Origin: Apostichopus japonicus
Lineage: Eukaryota > Echinodermata > Holothuroidea > Aspidochirotida > Stichopodidae
Length of the DNA stretch: 64,000 nucleotides
Assembly: GCF_037975245.1 (NCBI RefSeq)
Contig: NC_092580.1
Coordinates: forward strand, 3,882,501-3,946,500
Reading direction: 5' to 3'
Part shown: positions 24,294 to 35,611 of the stretch, piece by piece
How positions within the stretch are numbered: position 1 is the first letter of the stretch
Layout of the letters: each line of letters starts with the position of its first letter
Translations under genes and position numbers: made by a program
The notes under the pieces: generated by a model
What the model was told of the DNA's origin: nothing
What the model saw: only the letters and a program-made list of their open reading frames with translations
Databases searched by the model: none

Positions 24294-27200
24294 CTGAAAA
24301 CAATTTGATTAATTTGATTAATTCGATCAAACATTCATCGTACGGAATTGTTCCGACAACTTTGAAGGTGAAATCATACATGAATACATTCAATATGGAT
24401 GGAAAGCAAAGTTATTATAGTCATCCCTTGTGTTGTTGGTTAACATTCTTACTCCTAGAGAAAGTCTATATTTCTGTTTAAAAATTTTTTTTTTTAAATC
24501 TTTGAATTAATAATGTATAAAACTGAAGCATAATTTAACTTCTCTTTCTTTAATATAGCTTACAGAAGTACCTTTCGAGATTAATTAAATTGCGTAAATA
24601 TGACACGTAATCCTGCTTCTCATGTGAGTCAAACTTTTCCTTTGTAGTAGATATCAATTAGAAGCGAACTTAATATTCAATTCACAGAAGTGATGTGGTG
24701 GTTGGGGGGGTAAGTAAATTATATTTCTCTCCTCCTTCCAAATCCCTATCTCAAACTCTTCTATCTCTACTCCTGTACTAACATCCTCCTCCCTTCCCCC
24801 CCCCCCCAATTGCTCCATCCCTGGTTACTTGTAGTAAACAATTCTTGGGGAAGAGCTCTGCATAATTGATTTAATGAAGAGACCGTAAGCCATTTAGAAG
24901 GCAGTCACGTTTAATAACATCTGAGAGAATCACTCCCTCAAATTGGGTAATTGAAAGCTTAATTGAACCTAATTGAACCTTATTTGTTTACCCAAGTCAC
25001 CAAAAATTGTAACATCATGTAGCACTGTCCAAACAAACTCGCTAGTCCATTATAAACTTCATTTGTGCAAGTTATCTTCTGTTTTACGTCGAAAACACAG
25101 TTGTGAGACTGTAATGCACACACACATGGACAAACCTAATTGGACAAAGCTGGGTTTACAAAATGTAATATTTACTGGTATGCAGGTCTCTGGATGGTAC
25201 AAGTTGTAATCAATATGCAAATATATACAGATGAAGATTATGCAAATTATATACAGATGAAGATTGGTTTGAAAAGAGGACCCATTGGAGTGGTCCATAT
25301 ATTATGCTACAGCACAAGACCTGTTTTTCCAATCTCATCCAAAAGAGGGGGGGAGGGGTGATCTCTTTGGAATGAGATGTGACATGACAGGTAAGAGAGG
25401 GATGAATTAAATCTATGGATAAACTATGAACTCTCAATCCTGCAGGCTTGGATAGTTTTTGGATACATGTCCAAGACACCTTTGCATGATGAGGTTTGCT
25501 ACTCCATTGACTCCTAATAACTGATCCCTAACAACCTTGGACATAATTACTCTCTGTATATTATTGCCAGAATGCTGCTACCAAGGTATGAAAACACCAG
25601 CTGCTCAAATGTGGTGACCCTCAAATTTCTTTTAGTGCAATTCCTGTTCTTTTATTCACAATATTTATCAATTTACATATTTCTATTATTACATTTCTGA
25701 GATAAAATTGTTCGACAACATAAGACCATTCTCTACCTAAATATTCCTTCTCACATGTTCCAGAGATGGTTCCGTCGTGAAAAAGTCGTACGAATTCGTT
25801 TTTAAAAGAAAGAAGAAGAAAAAAACTGTACGTGAAATTTGAAACCAATCATAAAATGGAGAGGATGGTACAACCTTTCCATTTCCTAATCTACCAGGGA
25901 AAGTTTTTTCATCACATGATTATGAAGGCGGGCTTTGCCTGTTAACAGCAAGTCTCCACCAACGGTAGTCTCCTCATCTGCTTATAATATGAGTCATCAA
26001 ATGTCATCCATATTTCATAAATCCACGATATTCCATTACCATATCTCATCTCGCACACCAGTAAAATTCAAAATTATAAACTACGAGAGTACCATAATTG
26101 AAGTAACGTACACAAAAACCATCGCAAACTGTCAACTGAGTTCGCCGCTGCGTTAGAATACCGAATGCATCGTATAAAACAAACGCAGTTTCATGGCATA
26201 TGTAAAACATGCATAAAAAAAAAAATCGAATGTTTCATGTTTTCCTTTTATTTGTAATTTCCATTTTTGGGCTTTCAATTTTCTTTTTTGTTTTTTTTCC
26301 TTTTTTTATTTATCTTGGCAATGGATAGACTTGCACGGAATTTGACTTGGGCTATTTTTAGTAAGGAAATTTATTATTCTTCAAAGCAAAAGTTTGTTTA
26401 CGTTTGGAAATGTCACAAACTGCTAACAAAATTTACCTGTTTCATCTCTATCAGTGTCAAGAAAGAAAGCTCTTTAGGTAAACAATTTTTGTTTTTTTTC
26501 ATGTAGTAAAGGGGAAAAAACCTTGGTGCATGGATGATTAAGAATATTATGAATTCAGCCTTACAAGTACATAACCATAGGTGTGTTGAGCCAACTAAAC
26601 TTTAAAGCAATATGGTCACTTCTATTATAACATATAGTTTTGCTAATTTGTTTCTTTGAAGAAAAACTTGGCAGTATTTCACAATTTATTTAAGTTTACG
26701 GTTTTATTTTTCTAATTAATTTTGACTATTAATGATATATCTAATTTAAACATGAATTGCTAATTTATATATACCAAATATTACATACCACTGAAGTACA
26801 GTATACAGTAATTGATAATTTTCTTTTGTTTACAATGCCCTCGTCAATCCTAACATAGTCAACCACGCTGTACAGTATGTCAGTGACATGATGAAAGCCG
26901 TGAAAATGACCAATTTTTCTGATCTCTATATTGTAGTCTTCATGATTATATTTTATTTTTTTTATTCCAATCCAAAAATTTATTTCAATAGTTCTCGTCA
27001 ATATTGGACATTTATGTATCTCTCAGTTCATATGATATACTGTAATATGGTCAACTGAATAATTCGTTAGGTTTTCTTTCTTTTTCTTACAATTTTTGTT
27101 TCTTTATTTTTTAGTTCTAGTTCAAGCTTATACAACTGGTCAAACTTAGCCATTTAATCCAACAAGCTTGGTAACAGATAACACCCTCCCCCCCTGCCCT

Positions 27201-27700
27201 CCCTCTCAACAAACAGTAACATTTTCTTATTAACCGTTCTCCAACCTCCCTCAGCCTCAGACCCCTTCCCCCTACCGAATCGATCAAATGTAGTCACACA
27301 GTGCTCACAGTTTTCAATTTGCTCTTGACTGACATTTTTCACATGGTGATTCTGTTCTCACTGGAGGAAGTAGTCATTTTCCAAAGTGTGAATGATGTTG
27401 GAATGTGTTAATTCTTTCAGATTGTCTCTTTTGAGGAGCAATTTTTATTAAAAACTTGTGTGCAAAATTCAAATGACAAATTTCAAAACGGGCTTCAGAG
27501 AAAGAGGCCTTCACAATACTTTTTACAGTCTGGGTACATGTCAAAACAAAATGTACATAGTACTGCTTTTAAGATCCTGGGGATGGTGGGGTAGACGGAG
27601 GTTGGAGGGTGGGGGTTGTAAATTGGTTGGTGTAGTCTTGTGTATAATGACAGTTATTTTAAATTTAAGTATTCTGAACTGTTCTTTAACACCATCTATA
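24294..27700. other. AT-rich non-coding DNA, no gene seen
   Basis: A ~25-bp direct duplication (GCAAAT.ATATACAGATGAAGATT) lies at 25217-25265. There are C runs near 24797. The open frames in this stretch have no recognisable domains. Confidence 0.5.
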
Positions 27701-27719
27701 GACTACTGTATAGACTCAG

Positions 27720-28060
27720 GGTTCGGTTTCTTCCCGAAGAAACCTATTTTTTCCAGGGACGCGGAAGAAACCTATTTTTTCGAGTGGAAAAAACATGGTT
27801 TTTTCCACCCCAGAAGAAACCTGCAAACCCTGTATAGACTATTGTATAAATATACGTTTAGATGGCTGGAGATATTATATTGCAAACACTGTTGGTTTTG
27901 AGATAAGCGAGGATAACCTTCATCATTGTTCAGCAAGGTTTGCAACAGAAACAGCAGGGGGGGGGAACACATTTTTTTTGTTTTTTTTTCGGATGGAAGA
28001 AACAGGTTTCTTCCATTTATTTGCTCTTCCAGTTTCTTCCACTGAAATTGGAAGAAACTC
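27720..28060. repeat. Cluster of GAAGAAAC inverted repeats
   Basis: Four short foldbacks built on the same motif occur in 340 bp: GGTTTCTTC-CC-GAAGAAACC at 27725-27744, GTGGAAAAAAC-ATG-GTTTTTTCCAC at 27784-27808, an 11-bp pair with 2-nt loop at 27993-28016, and AGTTTCTTCC/GGAAGAAACT with a 9-nt spacer at 28031-28059. Direct copies of GAAGAAACCTATTTTTTC are at about 27736 and 27763. The open frames crossing here (for example 27458-27901 plus) translate the repeat and are not credible genes. Confidence 0.8.
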
Positions 28061-28619
28061 AAATACCTGGGAAATTTCTGTTTAAAAGTTGCAACACAAA
28101 TATTTTGTGTACTGACTGATTAATGTAAAATGTAAGAACTAAACAAAACTGAGCCACACTGTCAATAAATCAACAACAAAAGTCTTGGGGCATGGAGCTA
28201 CTGGCTACAACTTCCTGCTTATAGCCAGGAGATAATCTTGCTAAACAGACGTGGATTTTTCAATGCATTTAATTTGGTATGACCTGGATTAATTCACTAC
28301 AGCTGGTCCAGTTCTGTGTAATTGTAGGTTCTTGGGTCTGGCCACATCAGTTTTTAAGACATTCACATTCCACGTAAAGAGATTTAAGAGTTAAGTACTA
28401 TTGTGGGAAGGCAATGGTTGGATTGGGAGAGGGAGAAGGAACCAGTATAGTGTAAATGACCGTTTAAATTTGTTTCTAGATGTGTGTTGCCAGTCTTTGT
28501 ATATCAAAAACCATAATTTGTTTCCTCTCAAAGAATTCATACCAAATGTACATTGTCACATTTTGATGGAAACTGACAAAAGTGTTTTAAATTGCCTATC
28601 AACTTAACGGGAGGGAAGC
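28061..28619. other. Non-coding DNA, no gene seen
   Basis: Nothing supported beyond a purine-rich run near 28409-28442. Confidence 0.5.
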
Positions 28620-29150
28620 AAGAACTAGGAGACAAGACTATGAGAACAAGGAGACAAGACTATGAGAACTAGGAGACAAGAACTAGGAGACAAAAACTAG
28701 GAGACAAGACTAGGAGACAAGAACTAGAAGACAAGACTAAGAGACTAGGAGAACTAGGAGATAAGAACTAGGAGACAAGAACTAGGAGACAAGACTAGGA
28801 GACAAGGAGGACTAGGAGACAAGGAGGACTAAGAGACAAGAACTAGGAGACAAGAACTAGGAGACAAGATTAGGAGACAAGGAGGACTAAGAGACAAGGA
28901 GGACTAAGAGACAAGAACTAGGAGACAAGAACTAGGAGACAAGAACTAGGAGACAAGACTAGGAGACAAGGAGGACTAAGAGACAAGGAGGACTAAGAGA
29001 CAAGAACTAGGAGACAAGAACTAGGAGACAAGAACTAGGAGACAAGAACTAGGAGACAAGAACTAGGAGACAAGAACTAGGAGACAAGAACTAGGAGACA
29101 AGACTAGGAGACAAGACTAGGAGGACTAGGAGACAAGAACTAGGAGACAC
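28620..29150. repeat. Minisatellite, unit ~AACTAGGAGACAAG
   Basis: About 530 bp of near-identical 11-15 bp units (GAACTAGGAGACAA, GACTAGGAGACAA, GGAGGACTAAGAGACAA). Longer blocks such as the AAGGAGGACTAAGAGAC pair are themselves repeated, showing higher-order structure. The plus strand is nearly free of T except inside CTAG. High unit identity implies recent expansion or active homogenisation, so length polymorphism is expected. Confidence 0.95.
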
Positions 29151-31020
29151 GTAAGTGAGGTATGACGTATATATATTCCTATGAACTTTAAAAGATGATG
29201 TCCTTTGCACACACAAAAACCTTCCCCCAAAAGTTCCTATCATCAAACTTTTTACACATTTTTGGACTTTTGACACTCTCATTATTGTCTAGGATTTTAT
29301 ACTGTAACCTTTGATAGTCAGTTCACCTGAAGAAAAATGTGCTTGGGGGGAAACTAACAGCAACATTAGCAGGGGCATTAGCTAAAATAAACTCTCCCTG
29401 GGTCAGACAAACTCAACAAGATAATTGTCAACATCCAACATAAACTTCAGGTGGGTAAATAAACTATCACCCAATCAATTTCCTCAATAGGATTTTTTGA
29501 TTAAAACTTGAGGATGCTGTTATAAGAAGGTGAGCTTTCAATCTTAAAACGGTCTATTGAGCCACATCGTCAGGCGCCATAGGAAGAAACGTTTTGCTTT
29601 AGGGTTTGGTGAAGTTTTGACCCTACTTGGCAAATTATTGAATACAAAAGTTCTGCTAACATAATGCAGTTCATGTACATTACTAGCATGACCTACAGTA
29701 CCTTTGCGAAAATTATACTTCAAAATAAAAAAATCAAATACAAATATGCTCTCTGTGCTAATAAAAAAAAATAATATGGAAAAATGACCGGGTAAAGAAA
29801 TTTTTTTAATTCATAAGGAAGTCAATACATTATTTGCTCATACATGTTTACATTAGGCAACAAACCTAAAGAATGTCCTAATTGCATTTGGTAATTTACA
29901 CTGAGTGGGTTCGACAAAATTGTGTAAGAAATCAATGGACAATATAAAGCACAGCTTATTGCTCAAGGCTGGATCCCCCACTCAAAGTAGCGCACTGTCC
30001 ACTGAAATACTGTGTGAAGACAGATAACACTGTTATTTACAGTATATATATAAGGCCAAACGTCCCCCACAGTTTCTAGATTACGAAACAAAGCCCATTG
30101 ATTTGTTGTGCAAAATGAAACAATATTTTGACTAATCCATTATTTACCAGTACATTAATGAGCCCCAAATCTTGCTATCAACCTTAGCTATATGTTAAAC
30201 TATTTGTGTGATGAACCACTCCTCCAAATAGCAATCAAATCTTGTTCAGTTTGGGAGGGAGGATGTTTATATCCCGGGACTGTCATTGCTGTAAATCTGT
30301 GATGTCAATTATTCCTGCTTGAAACGGAAATGCCATAATTAGGTCGTGTTACATGGTCAATATTGTTTATTCAATATTGGCTAAATCCATCTCAGTTATA
30401 GTTACTTAACAGGAAATTAACATTGTGATTAAGACAGAAAACAAGATATTGAGGCACATGTATGTACATGGCTTGTTTACTCAAGTCTTCAGCCTTGGGT
30501 GTGAGAGAAGGATCATTCATCTCCCAAACTTGAATAACCACATTACTTACAACCAGAAAGTTTTTTATCAGTGTCACACACACAGCAGACCAATAACGAT
30601 GGTTGAGTTTGTGTCTCCTCTAACATTAGTCTTCTTCCCATTTCAAGAAACTCTGCTCAAGCATCCAAAGACCTACCAGTGGTCCAAGAAGACTAAACCA
30701 AAGACTTAATTTCTGTTCAAAGAACCAAATCTATTCCTTCAAGTGGTTGCAAGGACTACCACTTGATGTATTAAAATACTGTGAAAGCACTGTCATGTTC
30801 AGATTATTCATGGCTATTATTGGACTGTGCAGACTTGTAAAACGATATCCAGGTTTGATAACCTGAATGCCTTCCTTCTCATTCCCTCAAAACCTCCTCA
30901 TCCAACTCCTCCCTAACCTCCGACCCCCCCCCCCCCCAAAAAAAAACACCCTTTACACCATCTAACCTTGCCACCCCAATAAACTACCCCTCGCCCTCTC
31001 CTCTCACCCCATCAACAATT
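29151..31020. other. AT-rich non-coding DNA, no gene seen
   Basis: A C run followed by an A run at about 30924-30947 marks an otherwise featureless stretch. Confidence 0.5.
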
Positions 31021-31024
31021 TCAC

Positions 31025-31086
31025 CCCTGCTTCCTCTAATCCCTGCTTTCTCTAATCCCTGCTTCCTCTAATCCCTGCATCCTCTC
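31025..31086. repeat. CCCTGCTTCCTCTAAT x4 tandem repeat
   Basis: About four 17-bp units with small variations lie in a C/T-rich region. Confidence 0.9.
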
Positions 31087-32471
31087 ACCTCTACCCCTCA
31101 CCCCATACTGTCTAACTCTTTTCCATAGGGATCCCTTCAGAATGAAAGGCTTCTCAATAACTGGGATGTTCATGCTGAAGGTCTAATAACATGCACTTTG
31201 TCAACTTAGACAATGATAGTAATTTTCCAACATATTTAGTCTAGATAGATGGATAGATAATGACTAGCTTACACACATACATACAGCGCTATGTTGGAAA
31301 ATGCTCAATATCACAGCTTTACTTTGCCATTAGCAGACACAACAAAATTATGGAAAACTGACTCCTTTCATTATAAAATGGTTGCCTGGAAACAATAGAA
31401 CACACAGTACAGCATTAGTCACTCAGTAGCTGTGAAGGTATTAAACACATAGGCCTTGCTTTTGTGAGGGATTTGTATATAAACTGTTTGCATGACTGCG
31501 TGCTGTACCACTAAACAAACTTTTTAACCGTTTTAGGTGGAGAAAGAGATGTGAAAACCAACCCACTTTCACTCTGTAGTACTCGATAGCTAGCCCTCTA
31601 AGACGAATAATGGGAACGAAATCCACTGAGCAAATAGAATTAACTCAAACTGTTGTTACAACTTAACACCAAAGCACTTTCATGATCAACTCCACAAAAT
31701 ATTAAAATCTTCGTCTGTCCCATCCTGGTTCCAGACACAATGTTGTGCACAAGTTTGCAAATTGCAATGTTTAAGGTCAGTCATGAGTTATTAACCCTAT
31801 GCTGCTATTAACCTAAAAAATAATGTTCAACTGGGGCAGAGAGCAAAGGTTCACAGCTGTGTCCGAAAAGAAATAGTCACAAAAGTTTTGAAAAATTTTA
31901 ATGAAATATGAAAACTCTTTTTACGTACTTCAAAGTGCAAACGGGGGAAAAGCTTGAAACATTTCCCCCATCATCCCTAACTTTCATGTCTAACAGAAAG
32001 TTGTGGATAGACTAGTTACGAATTCATAGGAATATTTCAGGTTTCAAATATTGCATCCTATGAAGGTAAATGAAGTTGCACCAATGGATACAGCAGCTGG
32101 CATAATTTCCAATCCTATCCCTACACTGCAAGCACAGCCAATTAGAGATCCAACATAGAATCGACAATCAAATCACAATATTAAAGTAACGGAAATAGGG
32201 GACCCCATGAAATGACTAGATGCATCGTATCTTTGGACAGTCAATTTACTTCTCCCAACAGCAAATGCCATTATCCTCGGATAGCCAAATTACGTGACCA
32301 ATTTCATCATCTTAAGTTTGATGCCCCCCCCCCCAATTGTCTTCAATTTTGACTTTCCCCAATCTGTAACAACACATGACAAATCTAATTCCATTGAAGT
32401 CTTCATTGGTCTAGTTCTGACTAACCTCAAAAACTTAAAATTAACTTCCGTCACAAAATCACTTACTTACA

Positions 32472-32512
32472 CTGTACAGGTTGGTTTAAGTCTACAGGGA
32501 ATTCACATCCAC
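32472..32512 (-). CDS. Possible small exon (41 bp), minus strand
   Basis: On the minus strand a (CT)n tract ending CCCGATAG gives an excellent polypyrimidine acceptor. About 41 bp later is CAGT|GTAAGTAAGT. Phase 2 to 1 reads GCEFPVDLNQPVQ. The phase does not fit the neighbouring chain, so it would need a different partner. The (GA)n microsatellite at 32519-32537 supplies the tract, which weakens the case. Confidence 0.17.
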
Positions 32513-32518
32513 TATCGG

Positions 32519-32537
32519 GAGAGAGAGAGAGAGAGGG
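32519..32537. repeat. (GA)n microsatellite
   Basis: GAGAGAGAGA run of about nine units. Confidence 0.9.
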
Positions 32538-33365
32538 AACCGCTGGACGACAAATTTGACAATGGTAGCTGCTTCTAACAGATATCTAGATCTATAGATA
32601 CAAAACACATGCTGTGCATAGATATATGCTCACTGTTAATACTATTGTGCATGCATCTAACTAGGTCTATGCATCTGAAAACATAAAAATGTGTTAAACT
32701 AAAACAGAACAGCCAGTAGGGTATGACAATATATTTCATATAAGTGTCATAATAACGTTTTTTTCAAATTTTCCATAGGATTTTTTTGTCCCATGCATTA
32801 TATTGAAATGACATGTAGAAGCAATGAACGACAACTTTGAACTAATCGCAGAGGAAGATGATGGCAAAGTTAACACTCGCTAAATTTTCGTGTCAAAGTT
32901 TGTCATACTACACAGGGCAGTTCTGTTTTGTTTTTTTTTGCTTCATTTTTTTTGCAATCTTTCGTCCATAACATCGTAGTGTATAAATGAAATTTGACAT
33001 ACCAGGGGTGCCAGGATAATTGTGGGTTGCAGCGTTACTGGTCCATATGGGAGGAACTGCATGCAACAAAAGAGAAAAGTTAGAGAAAAGGAAGAAATAG
33101 TTAATGGATAAACATATGATATATGATGAGACAAGAAAAGTGAATCTCAAAAACAAGAATGGAATATATGTATATATATAGATATATATTCAATTCGAAA
33201 GGAAGAGAAATAATACTTATCAGTTACGTAAACTGAATAATCAAATGTAATAATGGCAGGCACATCGCATCCCGTGAGTATTAAGTGAAGAAGAGCGCAA
33301 GAAGATAAGCCACTAAAACCAATCAGCAGTTTTCAAATATCTCTAGAAATTTGCTTGCAGGACTA

Positions 33366-33389
33366 TTAAAGCAGCTTTTCGCATTTCGA
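33366..33389. mobile_element. Single end resembling the TTAA element
   Basis: TTAAAGCAGCTTTTCGCATT closely matches the terminus of the element at 6965-7768 (TTAAAGCAGCATTTTGCGTT), including the leading TTAA. I did not find the matching inverted end nearby. It may be a truncated or solo terminus, or a chance match. Confidence 0.35.
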
Positions 33390-33638
33390 TCTCCCAATTT
33401 GAGTTCACAGTTCACAGAATGATAATGATAGAGATTGATTAGTAGTTTTAATTGATGTTTCCAGAATGAGATGCTTCATTAACAATGTAGGAAGGTTCAT
33501 ACATCAATGACATTCATGATCCTTATACTGTTTACTGCATTATGCAATGGAACTCACACATATACAAATAAAATTAAAAACATTTGTCAGTCTTGCTGCT
33601 TCACCAAAAATTCTCACTCAAAATTCAAAATTCAATAA

Positions 33639-33665
33639 AGGGGGGGAGGGGGAGGGGGAGGGGGT
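33639..33665. repeat. GGGGGA purine run
   Basis: GGGGGGAGGGGGAGGGGGAG run. It has four G-tracts in close spacing and so could form a G-quadruplex. Confidence 0.8.
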
Positions 33666-35112
33666 TTCATTAAAACCAACTTACATTTGGGAAATGTACA
33701 CTCATTGCATAAGGAAATATATCATCGACTCATTGCTGCATTGATGATATAAGAGTTGAATGTTTCGTCAGACGTTGTGCATTTTAGATTACATCAAAAC
33801 AAGCTCCCGAGCAGGTAAACGACCTCATTGTAATCCACCCCACATTTACTGATAAATTCGCTTCTATTAAGCAGCAAGATCCATACTCTAAGCAGATACT
33901 TCTTGCATTTGTCATTAAGCGCAATTTTTGCAACGTTTGACAGCTTATAATTAACCCCTCAGCAATCCCATGGAGGGGGGGGGGACTTGATGGCTTTGAT
34001 TTTGTTTGGTAAAGCAAATTTTACGATCGCTACGGTTTCATTCCCTGCGACATGTCGGAATAAATCCGTTTTCCTTGATCAAGATTTGAAACCTGAGATA
34101 AATTATAAACTTTTAGGTACATTTTAAATGAGCTCAATGTTTTTTTTGTACGGAAGAACCATTACTTGATTAACACTAAAGAACAGGACGCAGTGTGAGT
34201 TATCTCAAACGTTAACGCTAATGACAATTGCAGTTTTGCAAAACGAGATCTAATTTTCTCATTAAATACCTTGACATGATAAGATGATAACAATTCTTAA
34301 TTGATAATTAAGACTGTTAATTCCCAATTTTAGGTACTTTTCCTTTGATTAAATAATGCAAGTTTTTTAGTACACATGTGAGCCTTAACAAACCCCCAAG
34401 TTGATGTGGAAAATGTCACATATATATCCAACATCCATTGTGTACGCATAAATTTATAGTCAAAAGCTTAGCAATGTAAACCGACAAAACCAATGCATGA
34501 TTGTTCTAGTTGGCACTTCTGTATATCCTAGCTAATGCATACCCAACTGCTGATAACAGACATAATTGCATATGTGCAGTGATACACTAATTGTATGAAA
34601 AGATCGGTTACATCGCCTCTCAAATTTTTGAGAATGAAAAAAGCAAAATAAAAAATAAGAATCAGAAATTCATGCACAAATTTTTGCATGGAACAAATTT
34701 CATGGTAGACTCAAAAGCCCATTAGGACAGCATTTCAAAGTAGCTGAGTGGATGATGATCACTTAAACAATGGTAATACAACGTAATACAGAGCCACAAG
34801 TGTTGCAACTGAACTTTTCCAGAAGTAGATACTACATTCAATGCTTCTAGAAGACGTTAAAGTACATTTAACCTGTTACTCAATTGCGGCATTAACAGTA
34901 ACACACAGTCAGTGCTCTATGAAAAACTACTGTTGCTATAAAGTGCTGGTAGGCCAATCATACTCTGCCACTTGCTGTCCATTTCTACTTTTTTAAGTTT
35001 GAATACACCCTAAAGGTATACAAGAGCCACCCATGACATAAAAAGTTGTTACACAGCTCAACACTAGGCTATAAAAGATCTATAATATAATAATAATAAT
35101 GCACTACTTTAC

Positions 35113-35208
35113 CTCCTGTGCTCATACCATAACCACTGGTATAGTCATAACCTGGGTTGTCTGTGATATAGGACATTGCGTCTGCTTTGCTAACTGGCGC
35201 TCTGAACC
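35113..35208 (-). CDS. Possible internal exon (96 bp), minus strand
   Basis: The minus strand shows AAAAGCCAG, a 96-bp open segment, then GGAG|GTAAAG. In phase 1 to 1 it encodes a Gly/Tyr/Ser-rich peptide containing ADAMSYITDNPGYDYTSGYG. Codons show strong purine-first and pyrimidine-third bias, and GC is higher than in the flanks. I cannot name the family; the composition suggests a low-complexity, probably disordered segment. The acceptor is mediocre and other AGs nearby would change the start. It is one of the best coding-like stretches in the window. Confidence 0.33.
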
Positions 35209-35247
35209 CTGGCTTTTATATATACTGTACATATATGTGTCTACAGT

Positions 35248-35611
35248 ATGGCTGCCACAGAGTGTTGCATTTCTGCCATTACTTGGCTATCAAGTTGCTC
35301 TGAAAGGCAGAGTTGGGCTCAAATGGAGAACCAAAGTTTATTCTTCAGCAAAGTTCAAAGAACCACTTTCACAGTTGAACGGTTTTTACCAAGACTACAG
35401 GTCACCAGATCTATTGTTAACTAAATCCGAGTGGAGCGGAATTGGAAGTAAGAGAGGTCCCAAACAATCAAAACGAGGTAATCTGCTGACCATTTGTCTT
35501 TTCAATAAAAGCCCTATAACTAAATTAGCCTCCAGCGAAGAAGAATACCTTGTGGTAGGTAACAATGAACTTGTTTCACACCCACTTGATGGCTTCATGG
35601 CCAGCGCGTAA
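35248..35611 (+). CDS. Possible plus-strand exon or decayed coding fragment
   Basis: The plus strand is open in one frame from 35099 to the TAA at 35609. From a good acceptor (TATATGTGTCTACAG|TATGG at 35247) about 120 codons remain, including GLKWRTKVYSSAKFKE and ASSEEEYLVVGNNELVSHPL. GC is higher than background. Against it, a minus-strand frame is also open (35395-35598), a strong internal donor GGAA|GTAAGAG sits at about 35449, and a minus-strand exon candidate lies 40 bp away. I recognise no family with confidence. It could be an exon, a retrocopied fragment, or chance. Confidence 0.25.

Noticed and set aside
27458-27901. 147-codon plus-strand open frame
   Set aside because: It runs through G-rich and GAAGAAAC repeat DNA, has no domain and lacks splice support.
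33696-33770. Minus-strand segment before CAAAT|GTAAGTTG
   Set aside because: The donor is good, but all frames are stopped before a usable acceptor.
35450-35611. Resemblance of the plus-strand peptide to the end of a netrin-like (NTR/C345C) module
   Set aside because: The similarity is a loose impression; the diagnostic cysteines of that domain are absent.
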